A DNA stretch of 39,354 nt from Candidatus Poribacteria bacterium. GTDB lineage: Bacteria > Poribacteria > WGA-4E > WGA-3G. The translations under genes and the position numbers were made by a program. Below the pieces are notes generated by a model. It was not told the origin of the DNA and made no database searches. It worked only from the letters and a program-made list of their open reading frames with translations. Positions 23,588 to 32,241 of the stretch are shown piece after piece; the first letter of the stretch is position 1; every line of letters starts with the position of its first letter. The DNA is taken from the NCBI GenBank assembly GCA_022394775.1, contig JAGFCB010000137.1, positions 1 to 39,354 on the forward strand. The letters run 5' to 3'.

Positions 23588-25210
23588 CTATCTTATGATA
23601 GAGCCTGCACTTTCAGTCGGGATATAGTAATAGCCAAAGATGATACACATCTCATCCTCAGACGTTAGTCCGAATACGAGCGGCTCATTTGTATCGTAGT
23701 TGTTATGGGTACACTGGAAGCTGAGTCCATCATCTGCATCTAAGCGAAGAACCGGATCAAAAAGATCAATAGGTGCATCGTCGTAAGCGATACTCTGGTG
23801 CAGCAAATCACCTGTCGATTTTTGGAAAACCTCAAACAATTCCCCATGTCTGTGCATGTGAGATGTCAGTAAGAAGACATTTAGCTCCGTATTCGGGTCG
23901 TGTCCTCGGCGTTCCAATTCATCTTCAATATACCACGTCAATTTGGCGACGCGCGTTGCGCCAGGTGGCACGTTGATTGCTCTGTTAGAAACGAAGATTT
24001 CAACTGCCTCGTATTCGACCTCTTCCTCTGGAATCGTATAGATGTTAACGTAGGTTTCGCCAAGCAGCGTCTCATCCCCAAGCAGATTAATGTAATGCGA
24101 ATTAAGGTCGTAAACAGTATCACCCGGCATTCGCAATCCGACACCTTCAGGGAATTGAAATAGGGTCTCATCGGTTTGCGTTCCGACGACGAAAAGCCTA
24201 TCAACACCGAAGTTGCCGAGCACCTGCGGGTCATCTGGGTCAAGTTCACGGAATTCGTCTTCCGGGTTGGCACCAATACCCGGTATGATACCTCGCTCTT
24301 GGACATTATTCGCCAAACCTTCCTCTGTTAGACGATATATAATGAAATGGTGGCTGCCTGCTGGATAGAAGATCTCTACTCTATTAATATAGATGTCTCC
24401 CTCTACCGGATTACCATTTTCATCTTTGATTCGGGTAGCGTAGTAGACTTCCCGCTCAGTTCCGGGTTCAATCTTGAACTTAGGCAAATAGAGTTGATAC
24501 CCTTCACCGGGTAGCGGCGGTGCGGGGGGGTCAAAAGGTTCGTTAGGATCGCGTAAGACACCGAGGTCCCCGATACCTGCGACTTTACCCGTCTCAGGCG
24601 CGCCTGCTTCAATCCACGTCCGAATCGCATCTATTTTGCCAGCGTGGACCATCCCACCCCCGAACGGCATACGAGAGCCTTGATCTGCGGATTCCGGGCC
24701 TATGAGTTTCGTCAAAAGGAAACTGTTATCTGGACTCTCCGGATCCACCAGTTTCATACCCGCTGCTGCAGCCGCTGGGTTTTGTGGCACAACGCCAACT
24801 AAAGCATCATAAGAAAGCCCGTACGCCAGGCTCAAACCGGCAGAATTTGCGGGGGCTGCGTGACAAGCACTGCTCGCACAGCTCTTATCAAAGATATATT
24901 CCTGAATATCGTGATACGCTGAGTTTTCATCCGGTACCGTTTGCCCGAGGCTGTTGCTCACACGCACCAGATCCAATACATTGACGGTCCCATCACGATT
25001 TACGTCAGGATTCTGTTCTGCAGTACGATCCACAGGTTGTCCAAACGCCCCAGCGACAAGCACAAGGTCTTGAACGTTCACGATACCGTCTTTATTGACA
25101 TCCTCTAAAAGGGTTGGATTATCACCGTGTCCAGACGCAGAGAAGGACACACCAATCACCAGTGAGAGGGTAAGCATGGTATAAATTAGTTGTTTAAACA
25201 TAGTTATCAA
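23588..25210 (-). CDS. secreted dockerin - c-type heme - copper type II monooxygenase-like protein
   Basis: Numbered from TTG 25210 (540 residues). A signal peptide (MFKQLIYTMLTLSLVIGVSFSASG region) is followed by two dockerin-like calcium repeats (EDVNKDGIVNVQDL and PDVNRDGTVNVLDL). Next is a heme-type motif CASSACH (C111-x4-C116-H117; the spacing is four, not two) in a domain resembling planctomycete cytochromes. The C-terminal half resembles peptidylglycine monooxygenase: HH 287-288 in GSHHFIIYR, H372 in NSHYIN, H451-x-H453 in TSHMHRHG and M521 in DEMC match the two copper sites. An extracytoplasmic redox enzyme is likely; the substrate is unknown. TTG 25210 stands 5 bases after GGAGG; ATG 25201 is the alternative. 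It follows a glycosyltransferase by 22 bp. Confidence 0.85.
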   Translation of the reverse strand: MITMFKQLIYTMLTLSLVIGVSFSASGHGDNPTLLEDVNKDGIVNVQDLVLVAGAFGQPVDRTAEQNPDVNRDGTVNVLDLVRVSNSLGQTVPDENSAYHDIQEYIFDKSCASSACHAAPANSAGLSLAYGLSYDALVGVVPQNPAAAAAGMKLVDPESPDNSFLLTKLIGPESADQGSRMPFGGGMVHAGKIDAIRTWIEAGAPETGKVAGIGDLGVLRDPNEPFDPPAPPLPGEGYQLYLPKFKIEPGTEREVYYATRIKDENGNPVEGDIYINRVEIFYPAGSHHFIIYRLTEEGLANNVQERGIIPGIGANPEDEFRELDPDDPQVLGNFGVDRLFVVGTQTDETLFQFPEGVGLRMPGDTVYDLNSHYINLLGDETLLGETYVNIYTIPEEEVEYEAVEIFVSNRAINVPPGATRVAKLTWYIEDELERRGHDPNTELNVFLLTSHMHRHGELFEVFQKSTGDLLHQSIAYDDAPIDLFDPVLRLDADDGLSFQCTHNNYDTNEPLVFGLTSEDEMCIIFGYYYIPTESAGSIIR

Positions 25211-25232
25211 TTCAACCTCCAAATATCAGTTG

Positions 25233-25958
25233 CTAACGCAATTCATCATGCGCCGTGTTTTTGAAAAGTTCTGTTTTTGAGATAAATCGGTACTTTAAGA
25301 GCGTCCATGCAGCGAATAATCCGTCTGACCAAAATCGAAGTTTCTTGCCTTCCTTCTTCGTGCGTGGAAAATAGGAGACCGGTACCTCATGAATGTAATG
25401 GCCCGCACATAAAACTTTAGCTGTGACCTCAGGACAGAATTCGAAGCCTTCAGATGTCAAATTCAGTCGCGTTATCAGTTCTGTGGAAAAGGCTTTATAA
25501 CCCGTAGATTCATCGGTGATCCAACACGCGTAAAGGCGATTCGTATAGGTGGCAAGGAGCCAATTTGCTATGAAATTATGAAAACTTGCATTCCCGCGCC
25601 CTTTCAGAAACCGCGACCCGTAAACGACGTGAACACCCTCCTTCTCAAATGGTTTTAAGAGTTCCGGCAGGTCCGCGGGCGACAATTCCATGTCGGCATC
25701 TTGAATAACGACCACTTCCCCTTTCACATGCTGGAGTCCTTGCCGAATCGCGAAACCTTTGCCCCGATTCTCTCGGCAATGCACAACGGTTAACTCATGA
25801 ACCGTTTTTAACGCTTCAAGTATCTTGTCCGTGCCGTCGGTGGATCCGTCATTGACGACAATAATCTGTTTTTCAATCGGCAATGCGTACACAGCCTCAA
25901 CGACTTGTTTGATCGTCCGCTCTTCGTTAAACGCAGGAATGATTACAGACACTAACAT
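25233..25958 (-). CDS. family 2 glycosyltransferase (dolichyl-phosphate mannose synthase-like)
   Basis: The 241-residue GT-A protein starts MLVSVIIPAFNEERTIKQVV. It has VVNDGSTDGT, the metal-binding IQDADMELSPADLPEL and VVYGSRFLKGRGNASFHNFI. The block DESTGYKAF is typical of DPM1-like enzymes that transfer sugar from a nucleotide to a polyprenyl phosphate. No C-terminal membrane helices are present, and the protein is probably cytoplasmic or peripheral. The start codon is directly preceded by a copy of the dispersed repeat (CACCGAACTGCAAAGTAAAT), which has no strong Shine-Dalgarno sequence. It is 22 bp upstream of the dockerin-heme-copper gene and could be co-transcribed with it. Confidence 0.9.
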   Translation of the reverse strand: MLVSVIIPAFNEERTIKQVVEAVYALPIEKQIIVVNDGSTDGTDKILEALKTVHELTVVHCRENRGKGFAIRQGLQHVKGEVVVIQDADMELSPADLPELLKPFEKEGVHVVYGSRFLKGRGNASFHNFIANWLLATYTNRLYACWITDESTGYKAFSTELITRLNLTSEGFEFCPEVTAKVLCAGHYIHEVPVSYFPRTKKEGKKLRFWSDGLFAAWTLLKYRFISKTELFKNTAHDELR

Positions 25959-26018
25959 TTTTTTAATTTACTTTGCAGTTCGGTGAGGTGGCTTGGAAAT
26001 TTCAAGTGCCTCTCCGTA
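25956..26018 (-). repeat. start-associated repeat before the glycosyltransferase
   Basis: The minus strand from about 26018 to the ATG at 25958 reads TACGGAGAGGCACTTGAAAT, then a CCAAGCCACCT block, then ACCGAACTGCAAAGTAAAT and TAAAAAAATG. It aligns along its full 63 bases with 13439-13377 before narB. The remaining gap 26019-26126 holds nothing I can name. Confidence 0.7.
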
Positions 26019-26126
26019 TATCCGCAGTCAACGTTGTTGCCTGCTGCGTTCTTTGTCCAAGGATTTTAGCACACAATAACGGTGTGTACAGAACCGACAA
26101 GAAAACCTATCCGTGTGCAAACTAAA

Positions 26127-26918
26127 TTAGAGAAGTGACTTCACCATACCGCCGTCTACTTGAATCGTTGTCCCTGTTATGTAGCTTGCGCGTTCCGAGG
26201 CGAGGAAGACAATCAAGGTCGCAAATTCATCGGGATCCCCGATTCTACCGAGTGGGATATCCGCTGTCATCTTTTCGAGTGCTTCATCAAACGTGATGCC
26301 GGCTTCTTCCGCACGTACCGTCGCGAGCTGCTGGATCCGATCCGTGAAGATAATACCCGGACAGACGTTGTTCACCAAGATTTTATCCGGTGCTAACTCT
26401 GTCGCGAGGGTTTTTGCGAATCCAATCACACCTGTCCGCGCCATATTTGACAACATAAGATTATCGACAGGTTGTTTAACGGAGACGGAGGTGAGGTTGA
26501 TAATCCGTCCGCCGCCACGCTCACGCATTGATGGCACAACAGCACGGCAGAGGTTAATCGTACTCATCAAATTCAAGTGGACCGCGTCTTGGTAATCTTG
26601 TGCTGCTAAATCATCAAATCGTCCGGCTCTGGGACCGCCCGCGTTGTTGACTAAAATATCAATGCCACCGAAGTGCGAAATCGCTGTGTTAATAAGGTTC
26701 TCAACCTGCTCTGGCTGGCTAACATCAGTCGGTACGGCTAACACCTCAGCACCTGTTTGGTTACGAATATCGTCCGCTGTTGCTGTCAGTACATCGCTGT
26801 CTCTTGCGCAGATCGTAACTTTCGCGCCTTCTTGTGCCAAACCGAGCGCGATTGCGCGTCCAAGCCCTTTGCTTGAAGCACCTACAACTGCAACTTTGTC
26901 CGTGAGTCCAAGGTTCAT
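26127..26918 (-). CDS. SDR-superfamily oxidoreductase with atypical active site (BKR-like)
   Basis: The 263-residue Rossmann protein has the cofactor motif GASSKGLGRAIA (a variant of TGxxxGIG), CARD for cofactor choice, VNNAGG and PGIIFTDR, and ends ITGTTIQVDGGMVKSLL. The catalytic Ser is in INLTSVSVKQ, but where YxxxK is expected the sequence is LSNMAR, giving Ser for Tyr and Arg for Lys. This fits the beta-ketoacyl-ACP reductase-like SDR subgroup that lacks the perfect tetrad. The reaction is unknown. Its own sigma-70 promoter lies upstream, so it is probably a single gene. Confidence 0.85.
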   Translation of the reverse strand: MNLGLTDKVAVVGASSKGLGRAIALGLAQEGAKVTICARDSDVLTATADDIRNQTGAEVLAVPTDVSQPEQVENLINTAISHFGGIDILVNNAGGPRAGRFDDLAAQDYQDAVHLNLMSTINLCRAVVPSMRERGGGRIINLTSVSVKQPVDNLMLSNMARTGVIGFAKTLATELAPDKILVNNVCPGIIFTDRIQQLATVRAEEAGITFDEALEKMTADIPLGRIGDPDEFATLIVFLASERASYITGTTIQVDGGMVKSLL

Positions 26919-26986
26919 TATGTTTCAATGTGGGCTTACAATATGCCCTAAATCCTTTCAAAAATAGAATCGACGTTACAAGGTTA

Positions 26987-27015
26987 AGTATAACACTATA
27001 GGGGTGTAATGTCAA
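26987..27015 (-). promoter_or_regulatory. sigma-70 promoter of the SDR gene
   Basis: On the minus strand TTGACA (27015-27010) and TATACT (26992-26987) are 17 bases apart, almost perfect consensus. The start near 26980 gives a leader of about 60 bases. Confidence 0.75.
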
Positions 27016-27057
27016 ACGCAATTTTTGTTATCTGTTCTGACAGCGCGTAAATCTTTT

Positions 27058-29562
27058 TTACTTCCGAATTAGCATCTTTCGTGTTGCTGTGAAATCCGCA
27101 GCAGACAACGTGTACAAATAAAGTCCACTTGCAACAACCTCACCGTGTTGATTTCTGCCGTCCCAATACGCTGCACGATTTTTGTTATGATACACCCCCG
27201 CAGGTTGATGCCCTAACGCCAACGTCCGCACCAATACGCCATCCACAGAATAGATGCACAATGTCACCTCTGCGGGCTTCGCCAACTGATACGGTATCCA
27301 CGTCTCAGGGTTAAACGGGTTGGGGTAGTTGGGCAAGAGTACCGTTTCTTTCGGCAATAAGCGAGCAAGCAGATGCTCCAGTATTTGAGCACTACGCAGA
27401 TACGTCGGATCTGTGAGTGCTATTTGGCGTGCTTGCGTGAGTATCTGTTGTATATCTGATGCAGTAAGTCCTTCAAAATCTGATGGATGTAAGAGAGGCG
27501 CAGCCGCCGCATGTTCTCCTAACGCACCCGCAACCAAGACGAGGTCTGAGATGTTGACGACACCATCGTGGTTGACATCTGCACTATTTTCCCCTGTTTG
27601 TCCGAAATTTGAGGCGACTAACACTAAATCTTGGATATTCACGACACCGTCGCTGTTAACATCCATCGGATCTTGGTGGGTGAGGGTATCATCAGCCCTG
27701 AGTGTATATTCTTGCCGTGTGATGTTTCCATGCATATCAATCACTTGAAGTGCTATGGTGTTTATTGGGTGTGCCGTCAATGTGGGCGCGCTAAATTCAA
27801 CGGTACGACTTTTCGCATGTCCTTCGCTGCAACTGTGCAATTTGGCACCGGGTGCCGGGTCCTCTGCAGTCGCTGGAACAATTAACTGGACTTGATGGAT
27901 ACCATCAACATCAGTCACCTCGAATTGGAGATTGAAGTTTTTAGCGTTCGGCGGATAAGACGATGGCGTGAGCATCTGTAGCAGTGTCGGTGCGTTGAAG
28001 GCGGTTTGGTCAGTGTTAAAGAAGCGATGCACAGCCAACCAACCGGCGGCACACTTCGACAACCGATGCGGTGCTGCACCATAGGACATGATATAGGCAT
28101 CGTCGCGGAAGTCGTGTTCTAAACCGAAAGCGTGCCCAAGTTCATGTGCCGTCACCTCCGTACCCGACTCACCATCAAAACACTGACCGGATGCAGGAAT
28201 AACAGCGTATCCGCCACGTGTTCTTACGATAGTTTCACCCTCAAGCCAATGACCACCGCCCACGCCACATGTATTCTCTGTGTTAATGAATTCGCTGCTG
28301 ATGTCTACGACAATAAGATAGGCATGCTTTTCCATGTCAAACTGAGAGGCGACTTCAGTATAAACCTTGTCTTGCGTTTTTGTGTGATAGTGCCAATCCG
28401 TGAATTGTCCATCAACGCGATAAACAAGCGTCTCTCCGTTTTCATCAGTCTCGAAGGTAAACGTTTTTCTACCGAACCCGTTGCGTTCCATCTGGTTGGC
28501 ATAGAAACTTTGCACGTCTCTTATGAGTGTATCGAGTTTATTCCAAATATCCGGTTGCATGCTACGATCGCGTGGGAGAAAGTATACAAGTCGCACCATA
28601 TCCTCCTCAGATATAGCACGATACGGGGTGACATCCCAGATTCGGAGTGTTTCGTCATCACCACCGCTAATGAGCCTACGCCCATCGGGTGAAAATGCGA
28701 CGGCATTCACCCACCCAGCATGTCCCGTGAGCGTCGCAATTTTTTCGCCACTGTCAACTTTCCAGAGATCTACAGATTCATAACCGGCGTTGGCGACCGT
28801 GCCGCTATCGGGCGAAAAATGGACTGTAAAGGCTGTGGCACCAACGGTAAGCGTGCCGAGATGTTTCCAACCCTCTACCTTCCATAATTCTATTTTCCCT
28901 TCGTACCCACCACTCGCAAGGATTTTACCATCCGGTGAGAACATAAGTGTATACACAGATGTGGAATCACCGTCGAGTTGAGCAACAATTTGTTGTGTTT
29001 GAACATCCCAAATATTGACCTGTCCGTTCTCATCGCCTGTTGCAAGCATCCGTCCATCTGGCGAGAAAGCGACAGCCAGTACCCACTCGCCGTGTTCAAG
29101 GGTGTGTATCTCTTTCCGAGTATGGACATCCCATAACTTTACCTCCACGCCCGCGGTAGCGAGGAGTTGTCCATTAGGCGAGAAGGTGACGGCTTTAACC
29201 TGTGAGCGACTCCTATTGTGAATGTGATTGAGGGTGGCAATATGTCGTTTACGCGGGACATCCCACAGCTTGAAGGCATAGTCATCACCACCACTGGCAA
29301 GCAGCTGCCCATCCGGGGAAAAGGCGATAGAATTGACAACATCAGCGTGGTGTCCGAGCGTTGTTACGGTGTCGTTCTGTAAATCCCACAAATTGACCGC
29401 GCGACCGATCCCACCACTCGCCACAATGGAAGAGTCCACGGGAGAATATGCCACTGACTTAACGCTACCACCATGTCTAAAGAAGGTGTGTTCTTGAGCA
29501 AAGGTAGTGAACGGAAGCGTTAGTAAAACTATTAATGAAAAAAAAAGAAGTTTGAACGACAT
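27058..29562 (-). CDS. secreted WD40 - metzincin-like metalloprotease - dockerin protein with C-terminal sorting domain
   Basis: The 834-residue protein has a signal peptide (MSFKLLFFSLIVLLTLPFTT, cleavage near FAQ). Seven WD40-type repeats follow (about residues 25-310; FSPDGQLLASGGDD-type units ending in LWD or IWD). A zinc protease domain has HELGHAFGLEH (473-483, HExxHxxGxxH) and a Met-turn IMSYG (491-495), the metzincin signature. Two dockerin-like repeats lie at about 634-682, and the C-terminus (742-834) is a FlgD-like secretion/sorting domain starting LLPNYPNPFNPETWIPYQL. It is probably exported and attached at the surface, where it could cut protein substrates chosen by the propeller. 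The neighbouring dehydrogenases have no evident link with it. AGGA stands about 10 bases before the ATG. Confidence 0.9.
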   Translation of the reverse strand: MSFKLLFFSLIVLLTLPFTTFAQEHTFFRHGGSVKSVAYSPVDSSIVASGGIGRAVNLWDLQNDTVTTLGHHADVVNSIAFSPDGQLLASGGDDYAFKLWDVPRKRHIATLNHIHNRSRSQVKAVTFSPNGQLLATAGVEVKLWDVHTRKEIHTLEHGEWVLAVAFSPDGRMLATGDENGQVNIWDVQTQQIVAQLDGDSTSVYTLMFSPDGKILASGGYEGKIELWKVEGWKHLGTLTVGATAFTVHFSPDSGTVANAGYESVDLWKVDSGEKIATLTGHAGWVNAVAFSPDGRRLISGGDDETLRIWDVTPYRAISEEDMVRLVYFLPRDRSMQPDIWNKLDTLIRDVQSFYANQMERNGFGRKTFTFETDENGETLVYRVDGQFTDWHYHTKTQDKVYTEVASQFDMEKHAYLIVVDISSEFINTENTCGVGGGHWLEGETIVRTRGGYAVIPASGQCFDGESGTEVTAHELGHAFGLEHDFRDDAYIMSYGAAPHRLSKCAAGWLAVHRFFNTDQTAFNAPTLLQMLTPSSYPPNAKNFNLQFEVTDVDGIHQVQLIVPATAEDPAPGAKLHSCSEGHAKSRTVEFSAPTLTAHPINTIALQVIDMHGNITRQEYTLRADDTLTHQDPMDVNSDGVVNIQDLVLVASNFGQTGENSADVNHDGVVNISDLVLVAGALGEHAAAAPLLHPSDFEGLTASDIQQILTQARQIALTDPTYLRSAQILEHLLARLLPKETVLLPNYPNPFNPETWIPYQLAKPAEVTLCIYSVDGVLVRTLALGHQPAGVYHNKNRAAYWDGRNQHGEVVASGLYLYTLSAADFTATRKMLIRK

Positions 29563-29717
29563 AGGGTGGGATTCCTAAATCAGGCATGGAATGGGAAGAA
29601 TGGAACGATAGAGGATCGGAAGAAGATACGCTCCCTTCATTCTTGCAACCTTTCATCCGTCTGACCGAGTGCTATTTAGTGTTTCAACTACCCCGTGAAG
29701 GAAAGCGTTCTGGTAAA

Positions 29718-30752
29718 TTATTGGGTTTGTACCATAGGGATATCCCATTTTTCGGCACACTCGCGGAGTTGCTGATAGATCGTATCCGGTATATTAATAC
29801 CGTTTGCGAGTCGGTGTGCCCGCGAATTGGCTTCAAAATCACCGGGGACCAATACCTCGTCAACTCCTTGGGCAGGCGGTGTCTCCTTGATTATATCCAA
29901 AAATGCGCGCACGCCTTTCTGGTATTCTTCAAGTGGTAGGAAAGCATTAACATCAATCACTTGCATGTAGAGACCGCTCATCTGTCCAGCCTCAATATTA
30001 AATGTCCCGCCCAATCCTCCGACCAGTGCAACGAACAGGGAGAGTGCGTAGCCTTTGTGTCTGCCAAATGCGAGCAAGTTGCCGCCATCGTTGTATTCCG
30101 CGGTTTTGATGGTCGGATTTCCGTGTTTGTCGACGACACATCCTTCGGGAAGATCGCGGTTTTCACTGGCCGCGACGTAGGTTTTGCCGTTTGCGATCAT
30201 ACTCGTCGCGAAATCGATGAGAAACGGTCTATCATCACCTGTCGGGACACCGATAGTGATCGGATTCGTACCGAGGGCACCGAGCGCACCACCGAACGGA
30301 AGAATTCGTCCACCGCCTTTTGAGCCACCACCCACCGTGATAATTCCAATACATCCAGATTCAGCGGCCTCCTGACCGTATTCACCAAGCCTACCGATAT
30401 GTCCGGTCCGGATGAGGGTTGCGAAGCAGGTCCGTCCGCGTTTCGCTTTTTCGATTGCCTGCCGGATTGCATAGCGCGCTGTATAGTGCCCGAAACCGTC
30501 CTCGCCGTCAATGTGCAGTGTGTTATCTGTTTCCCGAAGGACATTCGGTTCCGCATCGGGATGGATACCGCCGTTTTCAATCCCTTCAAGGTAGGAAGGG
30601 ATTCGAAGTACGCCGTGTGAATCGTGGCCAGCGAGGTTGGCTTTTATCAAGATCTCGGCAACGGTATCCGCGATGTGTTGTGGTGTACCTGCGGCGAGAA
30701 AAAGATCGTTTGTGAATTTCTGGAGATCTGCGGCTTTAAATATATGCCTCAC
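29718..30752 (-). CDS. malate/lactate dehydrogenase, Ldh2 family (copy 1)
   Basis: The 344-residue protein belongs to the NAD(P)-dependent malate/L-lactate/L-sulfolactate/ureidoglycolate dehydrogenase family, unrelated to the classical Rossmann LDH. The family motif GHDSHGVLRIPSYLEGIENG holds the catalytic His. Others are GHYTARYAIRQAIEKAKRG, RTGHIGRLGEYGQEAAE, TNPITIGVP, ATSMIANGKTYVA and KGYALSLFVALVGGL. The start is GTG with AGGAG about 10 bases upstream. It follows a close paralogue by 37 bp on the same strand and is probably in the same transcript. The substrate cannot be told. The gap 29563-29717 to the next gene holds nothing recognisable. Confidence 0.9.
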   Translation of the reverse strand: MRHIFKAADLQKFTNDLFLAAGTPQHIADTVAEILIKANLAGHDSHGVLRIPSYLEGIENGGIHPDAEPNVLRETDNTLHIDGEDGFGHYTARYAIRQAIEKAKRGRTCFATLIRTGHIGRLGEYGQEAAESGCIGIITVGGGSKGGGRILPFGGALGALGTNPITIGVPTGDDRPFLIDFATSMIANGKTYVAASENRDLPEGCVVDKHGNPTIKTAEYNDGGNLLAFGRHKGYALSLFVALVGGLGGTFNIEAGQMSGLYMQVIDVNAFLPLEEYQKGVRAFLDIIKETPPAQGVDEVLVPGDFEANSRAHRLANGINIPDTIYQQLRECAEKWDIPMVQTQ

Positions 30753-30789
30753 GATGGAGTTCTCCTATCCTGTTCCTATAACCCGGTTC

Positions 30790-31866
30790 CTAAATAGGAC
30801 CGTAGTGTGCCTTATCATCGTCTTCAACGGTATCTTTACCGATAGAAATGCCGAGTTTATCTGCACACTCATGCAGTTGATTGTAAATCGTATCGGGTAT
30901 CTCAATCCCGTTTTTTAATCGCTCTTCACGGGAACGGGCTTCAAAATCTCCGGGGACTAATACTTCATCAAAACCTTGTGCGGGTGGTGTCGATTTGATA
31001 CCGTCTAAGAAAGCGCGGACGCCTTTCTGGTATTCTTCAACCGGTATGAAGGCGTTGACATCGATCACCTGCATGAAGGTGCCGTTCATTCTACCGCTTT
31101 CTACGTCAAATGTTCCTGCCAACCCACCGAGGAGACACGTGAACATCGCGAGTGCATAGCCCTTATGTTTTCCAAATGCGAGCAGGGCACCGCCATCATA
31201 GAAATCTGCGGGCTTGACACTCGGTTGCCCGTTTTTATCAAGGATGCAACCCTCCGGCAAATCTATCCCTTTACTCCGCGCGACCTGTATTTTTCCTTCC
31301 GCAATGACACTCGTGGCGTAGTCAACGATAAATGGACTATCATCTCCCGTTGGCACACCCAGTGCGATGGGATTGGTGCTGAATGTGCCTTGAGAACCGC
31401 CGTAAGGCACTGTCGGTCCAGCACCTTTGCCACCCATGCCGACACTAATCAGTGAGATACAACCTTCCCTTGCCGCCGCCTCTGCATACTCACCTAAACG
31501 TCCGATATGCCCGATGTTGCTAATGCTGACACTGCAGGAGACAGCGGACTTTGCCTTTTCAATGGCTTTATAGATTGACCAACGCGAGACGTAGTGTCCG
31601 AAACTCTGTTGTGCATCAATACGCAAGGTATTTGGGCTTTCTGTAAGAATTTCAGGTTCCGCTGTGGGGTTCAGATGTCCGGCATCAATACCACGTAGAT
31701 ACGCGGGAACGCGCAGGAGACCGTGCGAATCATGACCGGCGAGATGGGCATTGACTAAGATTTCAGCGACATCCTCTGCAATGTGTCGTGCCGTGCCTGC
31801 GGCGACAAATATGTTTCGTGCAATAGCGTGGAGATGGGGTGCCTGAAGCAGATGCGTCTTTTCCAT
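30790..31866 (-). CDS. malate/lactate dehydrogenase, Ldh2 family (copy 2)
   Basis: This 358-residue paralogue of the next gene has the same motifs in order: GHDSHGLLRVPAYLRGIDAG, GHYVSRWSIYKAIEKAKS, NIGHIGRLGEYAEAAA, TNPIALGVPTGDD, ATSVIAEGKIQVA and KGYALAMFTCLLGGLAGTF. Most differences lie outside these motifs. I chose ATG 31866 (MEKTHLLQAP) because AAGGA is 11 bases upstream; the open frame to 31890 has no such site. A sigma-70 promoter lies at 31929-31956. The tandem pair suggests duplication followed by specialisation for two related 2-hydroxyacids. Confidence 0.9.
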   Translation of the reverse strand: MEKTHLLQAPHLHAIARNIFVAAGTARHIAEDVAEILVNAHLAGHDSHGLLRVPAYLRGIDAGHLNPTAEPEILTESPNTLRIDAQQSFGHYVSRWSIYKAIEKAKSAVSCSVSISNIGHIGRLGEYAEAAAREGCISLISVGMGGKGAGPTVPYGGSQGTFSTNPIALGVPTGDDSPFIVDYATSVIAEGKIQVARSKGIDLPEGCILDKNGQPSVKPADFYDGGALLAFGKHKGYALAMFTCLLGGLAGTFDVESGRMNGTFMQVIDVNAFIPVEEYQKGVRAFLDGIKSTPPAQGFDEVLVPGDFEARSREERLKNGIEIPDTIYNQLHECADKLGISIGKDTVEDDDKAHYGPI

Positions 31867-31928
31867 TATGTTGTGGGTCCTTTGATACAATAGAATTAGC
31901 GTAATAGATATCCTAAACTGTGTCTCCT

Positions 31929-31956
31929 ATTTTATGGGATCTGCCTTTTTTGTCAA
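31929..31956 (-). promoter_or_regulatory. sigma-70 promoter of the Ldh2 pair
   Basis: On the minus strand TTGACA (31956-31951) and TAAAAT (31934-31929) are 16 bases apart. The predicted transcript starts near 31922, about 56 bases before ATG 31866. Confidence 0.6.
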
Positions 31957-32052
31957 CAGGAAAAAGAAATGCCTCTACCAGTATGCTTGGAGTTGGAGTT
32001 GGTAACCGCGTTACCGGAAGTGTATTCTTAAGACGGACTCGGGAAAAAGAAA

Positions 32053-32157
32053 TTATAGTGAAACCTAAAAATAAAGAGACACTTCATTCCCCCGGTAGGT
32101 TCGGTTTCCTAACCGAACCGGGGCGGAGTGTCCTATTAATTCTAAATTTTACTATAA
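32053..32157. mobile_element. MITE-like element, 105 bp, imperfect terminal inverted repeats
   Basis: The left end TTATAGTGAAACCTAAAAAT continuing AAAGAGACACTTC and the reverse complement of the right end (TTATAGTAAAATTTAGAATT continuing AATAGGACACTCC) are imperfect inverted repeats of about 33 bp. Inside is the hairpin GGTTCGGTT-tcct-AACCGAACC. There is no ORF. A solo end of the same family is at 8454-8488. The target duplication is unclear. The right end supplies the T-rich tail of the terminator of the DUF4159 gene. Confidence 0.6.
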
Positions 32158-32160
32158 AAT

Positions 32161-32200
32161 AGGGTTATTCAATTTCCTTTGATGATAACTGAATAACCCT
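32161..32200 (-). terminator. terminator after DUF4159 gene 1
   Basis: AGGGTTATTCA and TGAATAACCCT form a perfect 11-bp stem around an 18-base loop. On the minus strand it is followed by ATTTTATAG from the neighbouring MITE end. Confidence 0.65.
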
Positions 32201-32241
32201 CAGTGAGGTGTGTGATTTAGCAGTGCGGAGGTGTACAAATT

